DNA of 32,134 nucleotides from an uncultured Clostridia bacterium (GCA_946403295.1 CAMIZL010000024.1:1-32134), one strand, 5' to 3'. Shown: positions 1 through 9,248, counted from the first letter of the stretch. Made by a program: numbers and translations. The notes: generated by a model from the letters alone, not told the origin.

Positions 1-10
1 TCGCACAAGA

Positions 11-45
11 AACCGTGTACCCGGCTTTTTACCGGGTACACGGTT
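11..45. terminator. Strong bidirectional intrinsic terminator
   Basis: A perfect 14-bp inverted repeat (11-24 with 32-45) encloses a 7-nt loop. It is followed by TTTTGTTGTT on the plus strand and TTTCTTG on the minus strand. It lies 32 bp beyond the stop codon of the minus-strand gene ending at 77, so it most likely ends that transcript. It may also end a plus-strand transcript coming from outside the window. Confidence 0.9.
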
Positions 46-76
46 TTGTTGTTATATTACCGATCGATCTACAGCT

Positions 77-1603
77 TTATGCAACAGGCAATAATTTGGT
101 GGATAATTTGGTGAATTTCTTCTTTATCTCGTCTTTTATTCCGGTATAGTTAAATTCACTCATGACCAAAGTCAGTTCTTCGACTGTTTCAGGATCGACA
201 CCCGCAGCAATCTCAACTTTAACGGCCACACTGCCTGAAACGGTCGAGATCGCTGAGCCCGAAGCGATGGTAACGGTTACCCATGTGGTGTTTCCATCCT
301 TAAGCTCAAATGTTATATCCGTAATAGCCGAGCCCGAAGCGATCGTACCCGTATAAGCTCCTTCTGTGAGCGTAAGCGAGATTGCCGAGCTTGTAGCCGG
401 TCCGATGGGAATAATGGCTTTGGTAATAAATGAAGCGGTGATCGTCACATCCCCAACAATGTCACTTACGATCCACGTATCGTCGTCTGTATGCGCAAGC
501 ACACCGGCACCGTCATTAATGGTAACGCCAAGAACATCGTAATTATCGTCAGCCGTAAGTTTGATAGTTATACTGCTTCCGGTTGCGACCTTTCCACCCG
601 AGGAAAGGTCCGTTGTTCCCTGTGTAACCGACACTTTTCCGCCTGTTACCGGAGCAATTCTGATCGTCACTTTACCCGAATCATCCGGGGTTACCGGATT
701 AACGGGATCGGTCTGTGACGGAGAAGGATCGGATGAAGGAGTGCTGTTATCCGTTGCGGGTGTAGCATCCTTGTTCTCCTCTTTCTTTTCTTCCTTCTTT
801 TCCTCTTTCTCAGGTTCCTGAACGGTCTTGCCGTCTTCTGTTACCGTAGCCTGCTTTTCTGCGGCTCCCGAGATATCAACATCAACATCCTTGCCCGAAT
901 CAACCGTGGATCCCTCGGAACCTTTTTCAAGAACAACATCGGTATCCTTCTCGGCAACGATATCTACAGGTGCGGTTGCGGTGATCTTGCTGTCGGACGC
1001 CTGAGAAACAACCTTGATATCGGCTGTCTTATCACCGGTTACGGTAAGGTCTGCCTTCTTCTTAATGGTTATGTTAGCCTCGGCGTTCTTTGCTACCGCA
1101 ACAGTGATGTCAGCTTCTTTCTTGTTGCAGACAATATCGCCTACATTACCGTTGCTGGCTACTTTAATTACAACATCCGTAGCGGTAATGCTGACTTTCC
1201 TGGCTTCGATACCCTTTGAAACCGTGAGCTTTACGCCGTCGCCCTTAATGTAGAGTGAGTTGTCATTTCCTCTCTCGTTGAAATACTCGGACTCATTAAG
1301 AGTGATCGTCTTGAAAGTTGCCTTGTTGAAAGCCCTGGCATTGGGAGCTTCCATGACAAGCTTCTTGTTTGCGCTTGTTTCAATTGCGGGGATTATGAAT
1401 CTCGTCTTCCTGTTTGTTCTGAAGATGATCGTAGCGGAAGACTTCTTCTCCATAGCCTTGAGGAGCTGTTTCTTTGTCTTAACCACAACCTCTTTAGACG
1501 CCGCATTTGCGGGCAGGACGCCCACGACCAAAACAAGAGCCAGTGTTACAGCCACAAGCTTTGAAAGACGAGACCAAAACTTGCGTGAGTTCTTTTCTCT
1601 CAT
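77..1603 (-). CDS. Secreted repeat protein with a Lys/Glu-rich linker and a bacterial-repeat (InlB B-like) domain
   Basis: This 508-residue protein is predicted to be exported. A basic N-terminus and hydrophobic core (about residues 15-33) end in a PANAA-type signal peptidase I site. Residues about 40-260 form short beta-rich repeats with many Thr/Val/Lys/Asp residues, suggestive of a beta-helix or adhesin stalk. A charged linker of KEE repeats (about 265-285) and a Ser/Pro/Asp/Thr stretch follow. Then comes a domain like the Flg_new_2/InlB B-repeat family (about 310-395, ending ITASF) and a tail with repeated ASGSAI motifs. No catalytic motif and no sortase motif were found, so attachment is unclear. 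The start is supported by AGGAGGG 7 nt upstream and by a consensus promoter at 1668-1696. A role in surface adhesion or matrix is inference only. Confidence 0.75.
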   Translation of the reverse strand: MREKNSRKFWSRLSKLVAVTLALVLVVGVLPANAASKEVVVKTKKQLLKAMEKKSSATIIFRTNRKTRFIIPAIETSANKKLVMEAPNARAFNKATFKTITLNESEYFNERGNDNSLYIKGDGVKLTVSKGIEARKVSITATDVVIKVASNGNVGDIVCNKKEADITVAVAKNAEANITIKKKADLTVTGDKTADIKVVSQASDSKITATAPVDIVAEKDTDVVLEKGSEGSTVDSGKDVDVDISGAAEKQATVTEDGKTVQEPEKEEKKEEKKEENKDATPATDNSTPSSDPSPSQTDPVNPVTPDDSGKVTIRIAPVTGGKVSVTQGTTDLSSGGKVATGSSITIKLTADDNYDVLGVTINDGAGVLAHTDDDTWIVSDIVGDVTITASFITKAIIPIGPATSSAISLTLTEGAYTGTIASGSAITDITFELKDGNTTWVTVTIASGSAISTVSGSVAVKVEIAAGVDPETVEELTLVMSEFNYTGIKDEIKKKFTKLSTKLLPVA

Positions 1604-1667
1604 TTCTTACCCTCCTATCGATATAGTAAGTCCTTTGTACACTTCAAATTTCGAAGCGGATAGGCGT

Positions 1668-1696
1668 AGTATACCATCTCGTGTTTTAGGAGTCAA
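1668..1696 (-). promoter_or_regulatory. Sigma-A type promoter for the secreted repeat protein
   Basis: On the minus strand TTGACT (1691-1696) and TATACT (1668-1673) are separated by 17 nt. This gives a leader of about 55 nt ahead of the start at 1603. Confidence 0.75.
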
Positions 1697-1796
1697 TGAT
1701 TTGCAAACAAGATAATAAGAATTCACGCAAGTTGTATTTTGTGTTTATTTTACCCCTTTTAAGCATGCCTACACGATATATGTAGTGTGTTGTTCG

Positions 1797-2219
1797 TCAT
1801 TCCTTCCCGGGATCACTTTCTCCGTCCTTATAATCCTTACCGTGCTTACCCTTGGGGTTCATAAAGATGACTCTCAAAAGAAGGCCGGCGCCACCGAAGA
1901 GCAGGACAAACATAACGATTCCCGCAAAAAGAGAAGTCGAATTCCAGCGGAGTCTCATGTTCATGATCACGTTTACAAGAATGAGTATAACGCTCAAGAT
2001 GCAGCATATCTTCGATGCCAGGCAATATTTATAGAACAGGAAGATAATGCTGGCGATGAGCGGAACAAATACGAGTCCGTCCATTCTTCTGCCCGCGATG
2101 GTGAAAGCAAAAAGATCACCGTCTATGATCGATACATTCTTAAAGAAAAGGAATCCTCCGACCACAAGCATGACCAGACCGATGAAAAATTGTATGACAT
2201 CATTATTCTTTTTGAGCAT
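1797..2219 (-). CDS. Small four-helix membrane protein of unknown function
   Basis: This 140-residue protein has about four predicted membrane helices: VIQFFIGLVMLVVGGFLFF, LVFVPLIASIIFLFY, ICCILSVILILVNVIM and AGIVMFVLLFGGAGLLLRVIF. It ends in a short charged tail rich in Lys, Asp and Gly. The start is placed at 2219 because GGAGGG lies 7 nt upstream of this ATG. An ATG ten codons earlier (2249) has no ribosome site and lies only about 6 nt downstream of a -10 box. I do not recognise the family. The gene stands alone with its own promoter. Confidence 0.7.
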   Translation of the reverse strand: MLKKNNDVIQFFIGLVMLVVGGFLFFKNVSIIDGDLFAFTIAGRRMDGLVFVPLIASIIFLFYKYCLASKICCILSVILILVNVIMNMRLRWNSTSLFAGIVMFVLLFGGAGLLLRVIFMNPKGKHGKDYKDGESDPGKE

Positions 2220-2254
2220 TTTTGTACCCTCCAAATTTTTTATTTCCATAGCAC

Positions 2255-2283
2255 ATCATAGCATATGACGATCGATCGTACAA
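2255..2283 (-). promoter_or_regulatory. Promoter of the small membrane protein gene
   Basis: On the minus strand TTGTAC (2278-2283) and TATGAT (2255-2260) are separated by 17 nt. The start point near 2248 would exclude the upstream ATG at 2249 and fits translation from 2219. Confidence 0.65.
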
Positions 2284-2336
2284 TAAACTGTCTTATTGTG
2301 ACTTCTTTTGAAAAAAACGGTTTATCATAGCTGACT

Positions 2337-3356
2337 TTACATCATCAGGACTTCGTTTACGTATTTTTCAAGATAAGGATCGGTTTCGCGGATAAAGCCG
2401 CGCTGGCCGAGCATTCTTACTATGTGAGAAGCCAGTTTCTCGGTTATGACCACAACCTCATCATTCATGTTCAGCTTATCGGGATCATAGGTTCTTCCCT
2501 CCCATGCCCCTGTGTTGCAGTTGCGAAGCGAAAGATCCCGCAGGAGCGAGGAAAATGTGCCCTCCCTGTCAAGCTCGCAAAGCCTTCTGTAGGTCCATTT
2601 GTAATAGGGAGGATATTCTCTCTTCATCAGGAAAAAGAGCTGCATCGCGGCCTCGAGTCCGCGCAGTTTGCACTCAGCCGCCGCGACAACATCACCGCGT
2701 GTCATGCACCTCGCATAATTGACCTGAAGCGCCGCCGAATAATTATGTAATTCTTCCGCTGTCCTCACTCTCCAGACGCTTTCGGGATAATAATCAAGCA
2801 ATATCTTGCGAAATGCGGAAAATATCCCAAGGTCATCTCTAAAGATCTCGCCGTTTACAGCGGTGGCAAGGCAGGTATGATCAAGACCGGTCCGGAATAC
2901 ATCTTCGGACGTGTAATCCCGGCCGCAGTCGGTTCGCGATCTGTCGCCCGGATCCCGGTCACGGTCGGCCGGTTCTTCCGGACGGCGGGAGCAAAATGCC
3001 TCCGCATCCACATCCGCGCCAAGAACATTGCTGTAAAAATCATTAATGGTCATGACCCCTCGTCTCTCCCTGAGGCGCAGGCTCAGGGAGCCTGTGCGCT
3101 GCAACCCGACCAATGCTTCATAGGCATCGGAAAGATCATGTCCGAACGCTTGCATATCCTCGTCCGTAAGCCACAGGCAGACGCCCGTGCCGAAATCGTG
3201 GTCACGCGAGATCAGATCATCGTAACCGAAACAGTCGGAACCTTCTCCTGCGATCCCTACTGCTATTCTGTCCTCCGCTTCACGGAATTTCTCGTGTATC
3301 ATGGGCGCAACCTCCGTTTCGTAAAAACGGCGGCTGCTTTCAAATCTCGTGTCTAT
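2337..3356 (-). CDS. DUF4037 nucleotidyltransferase-like protein, apparently with an ATA start codon
   Basis: The product resembles the DUF4037 family: a nucleotidyltransferase-like N-terminus with GEGSDCFGYDDLISRDHDFG, followed by CLWLT, and a helical remainder. The family's biochemical role is not established to my knowledge; the DHD/DD residues suggest metal-dependent nucleotide chemistry. The frame stays open to 3584, but three things place the start near 3356. A promoter (TTGCTA, 17 nt, TATGAT) lies at 3387-3415. AGGAGG lies at 3365-3370, exactly 8 nt before an in-frame ATA codon. Family members, from memory, begin about 10-20 residues before the FYETEVAPMIHEKF region. No ATG, GTG or TTG sits at that site. 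An internal ATG at 3302 with GGAGGT upstream is a fallback that would trim the conserved N-terminus. The length from the ATA is 339 residues. Confidence 0.7.
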   Translation of the reverse strand: MDTRFESSRRFYETEVAPMIHEKFREAEDRIAVGIAGEGSDCFGYDDLISRDHDFGTGVCLWLTDEDMQAFGHDLSDAYEALVGLQRTGSLSLRLRERRGVMTINDFYSNVLGADVDAEAFCSRRPEEPADRDRDPGDRSRTDCGRDYTSEDVFRTGLDHTCLATAVNGEIFRDDLGIFSAFRKILLDYYPESVWRVRTAEELHNYSAALQVNYARCMTRGDVVAAAECKLRGLEAAMQLFFLMKREYPPYYKWTYRRLCELDREGTFSSLLRDLSLRNCNTGAWEGRTYDPDKLNMNDEVVVITEKLASHIVRMLGQRGFIRETDPYLEKYVNEVLMM

Positions 3357-3386
3357 GATGTAAGCCTCCTCTGTATGAGTATATAT

Positions 3387-3415
3387 ATCATACCATATGT
3401 GTGACCTCGTAGCAA
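3387..3415 (-). promoter_or_regulatory. Promoter of the DUF4037 gene
   Basis: On the minus strand TTGCTA (3410-3415) and TATGAT (3387-3392) are 17 nt apart. The transcript would begin near 3380, leaving only about 10 nt before the AGGAGG at 3365-3370. Confidence 0.65.
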
Positions 3416-3505
3416 AACCGTTCCTGCTCTTTAAACTCATATTTCTTTGAGGAAAGGGCGTCAGAATAAAACCCTGCTCCAAGCTTTTACGAACGGATCG
3501 AAAAC

Positions 3506-3540
3506 TATAATACCACGCGGCCCTGTTCTTCGTGTATAAT
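3506..3540 (+). promoter_or_regulatory. Candidate -10 boxes for the biotin ligase gene
   Basis: Two exact TATAAT hexamers occur at 3506-3511 and 3535-3540, which is 67 and 38 nt before the start codon. Neither has a good -35 hexamer at 16-18 nt, so which one is used is uncertain. Confidence 0.4.
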
Positions 3541-3577
3541 ATGGTGTGACAATAATTACGGTTAGGAGTATTACGGC

Positions 3578-4378
3578 ATGTCAAACGATCCGGTCAACCT
3601 GATATATAAGGAAAGCATTGATTCGACGAACCTTGAGGCGAGACGGATCATCGAAGCATGCAAAACGACCCCGCCCGGGGACTATAAGGCTGCAGACAAA
3701 CCTTTTGCTGTGGTCGCGCGCGAGCAGACCGCAGGACGCGGCAGGCAGGGCAAGAGCTTCTTTTCACCCAAAGGAAGCGGTATTTACATGACGATAGCAC
3801 TCCCGGCGGGCGAGATCCCTTCGGGGATCGTCACTCTCACATGTCGCGTCGGTATCGCCGTTTCAAAAGCGATAGACGCGCAGTTTTGCTGCCGTACCGG
3901 GATCAAATGGGTAAACGATATCTTCCTCTCCGGCAGAAAGATCTGCGGGATCCTTTGCGAAGCCATCTCCGAGAATAACGGCGCTCCCAACCACATACTC
4001 ATAGGGATCGGGATCAACATAAGCACCGAAGATTTCCCCGATGACATCAAAGACACAGCCGGTAGCGTGCTGTCCGATCCTTCCGAAGGAAAAAACTGCA
4101 TGACGAAGGAATTTGTTAAGTCTTTCTCCATGCGCATATACGACTGCGTGATCAAACACCTTGAACCGTCTTATGATCCCATAACCGACTACAAAGAGCG
4201 CTCCGTCGTGATTGGGAACGATATTACGTTTTATGAAAACGGAGTCGCTTACTCCGCGCACGCCGTCGATATCGATGAAGCCGGCGGCCTTGTGGTAAGG
4301 CTCGCGGACACAAACCGGATTAAAACCCTTTCTTCGGGAGAGATTTCTCTCAGGGTGAATATGCGGCCGGGTTCGTGA
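3578..4378 (+). CDS. birA: Biotin--[acetyl-CoA-carboxylase] ligase, without the DNA-binding domain
   Basis: Biotin protein ligase activates biotin with ATP to biotinyl-AMP and transfers it to a lysine of biotin carboxyl carrier proteins in the cytoplasm. The protein (266 residues) shows the biotinyl-AMP loop GRGRQGK (53-59), the KWVND motif (110-114) followed by GRKICGIL, and the GIGIN segment. A short BPL C-terminal domain closes it. The N-terminal winged helix of the repressor form is missing, because the catalytic domain begins within the first 15 residues. It should therefore be a class I, non-regulatory ligase. An AGGAG lies about 10 nt before the ATG. The gene is divergent from the DUF4037 gene and lies about 200 bp before the MoxR operon; no functional link to either is visible. 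Confidence 0.9.
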   Translation: MSNDPVNLIYKESIDSTNLEARRIIEACKTTPPGDYKAADKPFAVVAREQTAGRGRQGKSFFSPKGSGIYMTIALPAGEIPSGIVTLTCRVGIAVSKAIDAQFCCRTGIKWVNDIFLSGRKICGILCEAISENNGAPNHILIGIGINISTEDFPDDIKDTAGSVLSDPSEGKNCMTKEFVKSFSMRIYDCVIKHLEPSYDPITDYKERSVVIGNDITFYENGVAYSAHAVDIDEAGGLVVRLADTNRIKTLSSGEISLRVNMRPGS

Positions 4379-4579
4379 CGGTGCCCGCCGGATACTCGCC
4401 TCTGCGTCAAACATGATTACGGTACATTCTTCAACTCACGGTTTATCGATTTTGCTTTTTATCGGGTAGAATTAGCACCTCTCTTAAGTTATAATCTTTA
4501 ATATGTCCGGCCCCGATCGGCCGACGTCAAAAAATGCCGCCTGCCACGGTCGCAGCGCACGTCACAAAGAGGAGCCCCT

Positions 4580-5500
4580 ATGCTTAACAGATTACGCGAA
4601 ACAATAGAATCTTATTTTATCGGAAAGCCCGAAGCGGTTGAGAACATGCTCATCTGCCTTATTGCGGGAGGTCATGTTCTTCTCGAAGATGTTCCCGGCG
4701 TCGGCAAAACGACACTTGCCAAAACGATCGCCGCAGCCCTCGACTGCTCCTTCGGTCGTATCCAGTTCACGCCCGACACGCTTCCCGGCGATGTGGTCGG
4801 TCTTTCCGTATTTAATATGAAGACCGGCGAATTCGAACACCGCGAAGGTGCGATCATGAAGCAGATAATCCTCGCGGACGAGATCAACCGTACTTCGCCC
4901 AAAACCCAGTCTGCTCTCCTCGAGGCCATGGCCGAAGGTCAGGTCTCCGTTGACGGCAATATCTATAAACTTCCCGAACCCTTCATGGTGATCGCGACCC
5001 AGAACCCCGTCGAATTTCTCGGAACATATCCTCTTCCCGAGGCTCAGATCGACCGTTTCATGATGAAGCTTTCGCTAGGGTATCCCTCCAAGGAGATGGA
5101 GGAAACTCTCGCCAGGAACATGCTCGCGGGCAAGACTCTCGATGACGTTTCACCCGTTTGCAGCGGTGAAGATGTAATGCGTCTTAGGAGTGAAGCAAGC
5201 GCCGTTCATGTGAGCGATCGTGTGCTCGAATACATAAGCGGTATCATCTCACGCACAAGGCAGGAGAAGCGTTTCGCTCTCGGTGCCAGTCCCAGAGCTT
5301 TCCTTGATCTGACCAAGGCGTGTCAGGCGAGGGCTCTTATTTCGGGCCGCGATTTTGTGAGACCCGACGATGTAAAGGCTGTTGCTCTCTGCACGCTTCA
5401 CCACAGGATCATGCTCACCCCCGAAGCCAAGATCGGTCACGAAGATGTCGACCAGATCCTGCCTTCGCTCATCCTCACTGATGAAGTTCCCGTGGCATAA
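4580..5500 (+). CDS. MoxR-family AAA+ ATPase
   Basis: This 306-residue MoxR-type ATPase is a cytoplasmic chaperone-like AAA+ protein. The family is thought to help assemble or activate partners that carry VWA or DUF58 domains. Walker A is DVPGVGKTT (37-45), Walker B is ILADE (96-100) and sensor 1 is ATQNPVE (about 138-144). A C-terminal lid domain follows (about 215-300, with SPRAFLDL). GAGGAG lies 6 nt before the ATG. It is the first gene of a MoxR / DUF58 / transglutaminase operon, a gene order common in bacteria. A TATAAT at 4490-4495 is the best visible -10 box, without a convincing -35. The approximately 200-bp region before the gene also holds a CGGCC/GGCCG dyad near 4507-4522. Confidence 0.92.
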   Translation: MLNRLRETIESYFIGKPEAVENMLICLIAGGHVLLEDVPGVGKTTLAKTIAAALDCSFGRIQFTPDTLPGDVVGLSVFNMKTGEFEHREGAIMKQIILADEINRTSPKTQSALLEAMAEGQVSVDGNIYKLPEPFMVIATQNPVEFLGTYPLPEAQIDRFMMKLSLGYPSKEMEETLARNMLAGKTLDDVSPVCSGEDVMRLRSEASAVHVSDRVLEYISGIISRTRQEKRFALGASPRAFLDLTKACQARALISGRDFVRPDDVKAVALCTLHHRIMLTPEAKIGHEDVDQILPSLILTDEVPVA

Positions 5501-5554
5501 ACGCTCCCGGCCGGTTTTCAAACAGCCTTACTCCACCACAAGGACCCTGAAAAA

Positions 5555-6715
5555 ATGCGCAGAAACCGATTGATCCTTTTGTTTTTGTTTATCCTGTCCC
5601 TCGTGCTCATAACGTACCGGGGCGGGTCTCTTAGCTATGGTTTCTTTTTCCTGATCGTTTCGGTTCCCCTCGTTTCTCTCATCTATCTTTTATATGTCAG
5701 GATAACGTTCAAGATCTTTCAGGAGCTCGCGACAAAATCCGTGGTTGCCGGCGAGCCGACATCCTTCAGATTCATCCTGAGGAACGAGAACATCTTCACT
5801 TATTCGGGCGTCCGTGTGCTCTTCCACTCCGACTTTTCAAGCATAAACGGTCTCTCCGACCTCATCGAATACGAGCTTCAGCGCGGTGACGGTATCTCGC
5901 GCGAGACGACGCTCACCTGTCGCTACCGCGGCTCTTACAGCGTGGGCATCAAAGCAGTCCGTGTCACGGATTACCTGCGCCTCTTCTCGCTCACATACTG
6001 GAAGAGCCCTCTCTTTGTGAACGTAAAACCCCGCATCGTACGTCTCAGATCCCTCGCAAGCTTTGATGTAACGCATGTATCCCCCCGTCGGTCCAACTCT
6101 CTTTCTTCCGAAAGGGACTTTACGGTCCGCGATTATATCCCCGGAGACAGTATCCGCGACATTCACTGGAAAGCCACTGCGGCGCTTTGCAAGCCCATGG
6201 TCAGAAAACACACCGGTCCCGAGGAACCCTCCGTCGTTATCATCATGGATTCCTTCCGCAGAAACGAAGAACCCGCGGTTTTCCTCCCTCTCGAGAACAA
6301 GATCCTCGAAACAACGCTTTCCCTTTCGCTTTATTTCGTGAACGGATCTGTCACAACAAAAGCCCTCACATGGCAGGGTGCGCTAAGCGAACGCGTTCTC
6401 GACGGCAGTGAGTCCTTTGAGAAGTTCTATTCGGAGATGTCGGCATTTGTGTTCCGCCCCGCCGATGATCCCGCTTTATTCCTTGCCTGCGCCGGAAGCT
6501 CCCCTACATTACTCGGTGCTTCCTATGTATATCTGGTTTTAAGCGAGTGGACCCCTCAGGCCATGGCCCTTTGCGACCGCCTCGGCAGAAGCGGCACGCC
6601 CTGTATGGTCTGCCTCATAACCGACGACACCTCAAACATCCCGAACGATGCGCCCCCCGCCCTGACGGACCTGATCGTCATCCCCACGGAAGGGGAACTT
6701 GAAGAATATCTGTAA
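5555..6715 (+). CDS. DUF58 domain protein
   Basis: The protein has 386 residues. Two N-terminal membrane helices (about residues 5-20 and 25-45) are followed by a beta-rich domain and the DUF58 core. The core shows RDYIPGDSIRDIHWKATA and, after it, VVIIMDSF, which resembles the start of a VWA-like fold. DUF58 proteins are common partners of MoxR ATPases and are believed to work at the membrane, but their biochemical role is not firmly known. The gene begins 54 bp after the MoxR gene. Its ribosome site is weak (AGGA about 10 nt upstream), so translation may depend on operon context. The C-terminal part (about 300-386) is less conserved and ends in a Glu-rich tail. Confidence 0.87.
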   Translation: MRRNRLILLFLFILSLVLITYRGGSLSYGFFFLIVSVPLVSLIYLLYVRITFKIFQELATKSVVAGEPTSFRFILRNENIFTYSGVRVLFHSDFSSINGLSDLIEYELQRGDGISRETTLTCRYRGSYSVGIKAVRVTDYLRLFSLTYWKSPLFVNVKPRIVRLRSLASFDVTHVSPRRSNSLSSERDFTVRDYIPGDSIRDIHWKATAALCKPMVRKHTGPEEPSVVIIMDSFRRNEEPAVFLPLENKILETTLSLSLYFVNGSVTTKALTWQGALSERVLDGSESFEKFYSEMSAFVFRPADDPALFLACAGSSPTLLGASYVYLVLSEWTPQAMALCDRLGRSGTPCMVCLITDDTSNIPNDAPPALTDLIVIPTEGELEEYL

Positions 6716-6803
6716 AAAGCACCCCCGGGCAGCAAAAAGTCATCTCAAAAGTCTCTCAGGCAGAGGGACACTAGAATAAAATCGATCGAAAGGAGGAAAT
6801 CAC

Positions 6804-9032
6804 ATGCTCATCGCGATACTCGGCTCTATGATCTACGCAGTGCCCATAAGCATTATTTGCGCCGTGCATCTTTTCCCCCTTTTCTGTCCCGCGGAGGCGA
6901 CCGTTGCACCGTGGATCATATCGTTCGCTTTTCTTGCGGTCTGTGCGCTTTTCAGGCACGGGTCCCTCAAAGTGCGTTTGATCATCATCGCCGCGATCGT
7001 TGCTCTGTCGACAGGTCTTTTGTTCGCGGTCGAACTCGGGGAAAATGCCGAATTCTTTTCCGAAAGACTTTATATAGCGCTCATATTGGCGATCGCAATC
7101 GCAACGTACATAGCAGGTGAGCTTCTCTCCGCATTCAGACCCCTGCGGATCATCGTTTCCGCACTGGCTTTCGGTGCGATCATCTATATGCTCATCATCG
7201 GCAACGACCCCGGTGTGATGACCTCCGTGATGCTGCTTATGGTCATACTCGTCACGATAATGCGCGAAGTCCAGCAATTATGGGAAAAAGAGGGCGATAC
7301 GGACACTCGAAGACATATGGTCAGTATCCTTCCTTTCATTATCCTAATAGCACTGTTTGTTACCGTGAGTCCCTCGTCCGAGGAGCCCTACGACTGGCCC
7401 ATCGCGCACAGGATCTGGCAGTTTGCCAAGGATACCGCCACAAAGATAAGTCAGTTTTTTTCTGAAGGTGACGGCCTTGAGCACGTGATCGGTTTTTCCT
7501 TTGAGAACCCTTCTTTGGCGTCCAACCTCAGTGAGGGTGATCTCACGAATCTGTTCACCGTATCCTTCTCCAGAAAGAACACGCCTTCCCTTAATCTCGG
7601 AGCCTGCGCCTACAACGAATTCGACGGAAGGACATGGTCAAATTCCGTCGGCAGCGGCATGATAAGTCGCAGACACCCCTTTGACAACATAGAGACGCTC
7701 GGATATCTGAACACGAAAGGAGCGGATGCGGTATCGGATCATACGCGTTATTACAATGTCTCGGTAACATATTCGAAGCTTCACACCCGTTTTGCGCTCC
7801 TCACGACCAAGTATAAGGACGCCTATGTTCAGGGTAAGCTTGTAGACACGATCTCCGACCGCGATGAAACAATCTTTAAAAACGGGCCGGAGGGTTTCGG
7901 TACCTATTACACTTTTGTAGCGGCCGCGCTCAACAAAAGACACAAAGAGTTCATCGAATTCATGAAGGACACGGGCAAGCCGCTTTCCGAAGAGGACTGG
8001 ATCCATTCGGTCAGCGATATCTGCCAGCTGAGCAGACCCGACTATCCCTATGAGGATTATCTTTCATATATTAAAGATATCAAAAAGAATTATTGCCGCG
8101 AAGTGGACATCTCTCCCGAACTTCGCGTAAAGCTCGACGAACTTTACGAGGGATGCTCAAGTTCCTACGAAAAGATGATCCGCCTCGAAGCGCTCCTTTC
8201 GAACATGACTTATACGACCGATCCGGGACCTTTTCCCGAGGATATAGATTCGGCGGAGGACTTCGTCCAATGGTTCATGCTCCGCAACCCCAGGGGGTAT
8301 TGCAATTATTTTGCGACGGTCATGGTCCTTCTCGCACGCGCCGAGGGTCTTCCCGCGCGTCTTGTCGAGGGATTCCATGTTTCACCCACCTCAAGCGGCG
8401 GTTCCGAGGTCACTAACCGCGATGCTCATTCATGGGCAGAGATCTATTTTGAGGGCTTTGGTTTCGTCCCCTTCGATCCCACCCCCGGTATTTCAACCGA
8501 TTCCGTTTGGCAAACCACTTCCGAACGCCTCGATTATCTCTCCTCATTGTCGAAGGGTTCCCTCGAGGCATTCACAACAGGTTGGGAAGTCGACGAAAAC
8601 ACACTGTTGCCTCTCGAGCCCGAACCCGAAGGAAATTCACTCGCGCTCATTCTTATCCCGACGCTTATGTGTGCAATCCTCTTCCCTGCCGTCATTCTCC
8701 TCTATCGCGCCATCATGCGGAGGCGATTCGCCGGGCTGCCTTTAAGCGAGAAGGCTGTTTCGTTGTGCCATTCGAACATGCGCCTCTTGCGCTTCCTAGG
8801 TGCAAAGCCCGCTCCCGGCGAGACCCTTCACGAATTCGCCGAACGTATTAAGGAGGATCTTGCGGACGGCCTTGTCGACTTTCTCTTCTTATATGAAGTG
8901 ATCTCATATTCCGACAAAACGACAGACGACGAAATGCTCCTTGCGCTCATGCGGTCGAACCGCGATCTTTCCGCATATGCGTCAGCAAAACGCCGCATCG
9001 CATATTTCTTCTACAGCCTGTTTACGATGTAA
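6804..9032 (+). CDS. Membrane protein with extracytoplasmic transglutaminase-like domain (TgpA type)
   Basis: The 742-residue protein has a block of about six membrane helices (residues 1-190), a large external region, and a last membrane helix (LALILIPTLMCAILFPAVILLYRAI) before a cytoplasmic tail. The transglutaminase-like core has a complete triad: Cys500 in GYCNYFATVMVLLAR, His542 in DAHSWAEIYF and Asp558 in PFDPTPG. The tail (about 640-742) resembles the DUF4129-type end of such proteins. AAAGGAGG lies 7 nt before the ATG, and the gene follows the DUF58 gene by 88 bp. The MoxR/DUF58/transglutaminase trio suggests a linked envelope function, perhaps peptide or protein crosslinking or cleavage. 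The substrate is unknown. Confidence 0.9.
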   Translation: MLIAILGSMIYAVPISIICAVHLFPLFCPAEATVAPWIISFAFLAVCALFRHGSLKVRLIIIAAIVALSTGLLFAVELGENAEFFSERLYIALILAIAIATYIAGELLSAFRPLRIIVSALAFGAIIYMLIIGNDPGVMTSVMLLMVILVTIMREVQQLWEKEGDTDTRRHMVSILPFIILIALFVTVSPSSEEPYDWPIAHRIWQFAKDTATKISQFFSEGDGLEHVIGFSFENPSLASNLSEGDLTNLFTVSFSRKNTPSLNLGACAYNEFDGRTWSNSVGSGMISRRHPFDNIETLGYLNTKGADAVSDHTRYYNVSVTYSKLHTRFALLTTKYKDAYVQGKLVDTISDRDETIFKNGPEGFGTYYTFVAAALNKRHKEFIEFMKDTGKPLSEEDWIHSVSDICQLSRPDYPYEDYLSYIKDIKKNYCREVDISPELRVKLDELYEGCSSSYEKMIRLEALLSNMTYTTDPGPFPEDIDSAEDFVQWFMLRNPRGYCNYFATVMVLLARAEGLPARLVEGFHVSPTSSGGSEVTNRDAHSWAEIYFEGFGFVPFDPTPGISTDSVWQTTSERLDYLSSLSKGSLEAFTTGWEVDENTLLPLEPEPEGNSLALILIPTLMCAILFPAVILLYRAIMRRRFAGLPLSEKAVSLCHSNMRLLRFLGAKPAPGETLHEFAERIKEDLADGLVDFLFLYEVISYSDKTTDDEMLLALMRSNRDLSAYASAKRRIAYFFYSLFTM

Positions 9033-9219
9033 GCAGGCTTCACGTATTGTGTTTATCCGTTATATTTCATAAACATGCTCCATTTTGCAATCAGTTCCAT
9101 CTTTAAATGCAATCCAATTATTTCAATTTCTTTAATATGTTAAATGACACCCTTCAACTTCTCATAAAGCAAATTAAAATTAAATTTTACGGTTTTTAGA
9201 ATTTTTTACAATCGAGATA

Positions 9220-9248
9220 TTGAGTTTTGCAGATGTTTATGCTATATT
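9220..9248 (+). promoter_or_regulatory. Promoter of the tandem chemoreceptor genes
   Basis: TTGAGT (9220-9225) and TATATT (9243-9248) are separated by 17 nt in an AT-rich region. The start point near 9255 lies after the first ATG (9249) and before AGGAGG, so it supports translation from 9279. No clear flagellar sigma-28 promoter was seen. Confidence 0.65.

Noticed and set aside
3357-3584. N-terminal extension of the DUF4037 protein up to 3584
   Set aside because: It runs through the promoter, overlaps the divergent biotin ligase start, has no ribosome site, and its residues do not look like the family.
3578-4378. Biotin ligase as a repressor of biotin genes
   Set aside because: The N-terminal winged-helix domain is missing, so direct DNA binding is not expected.
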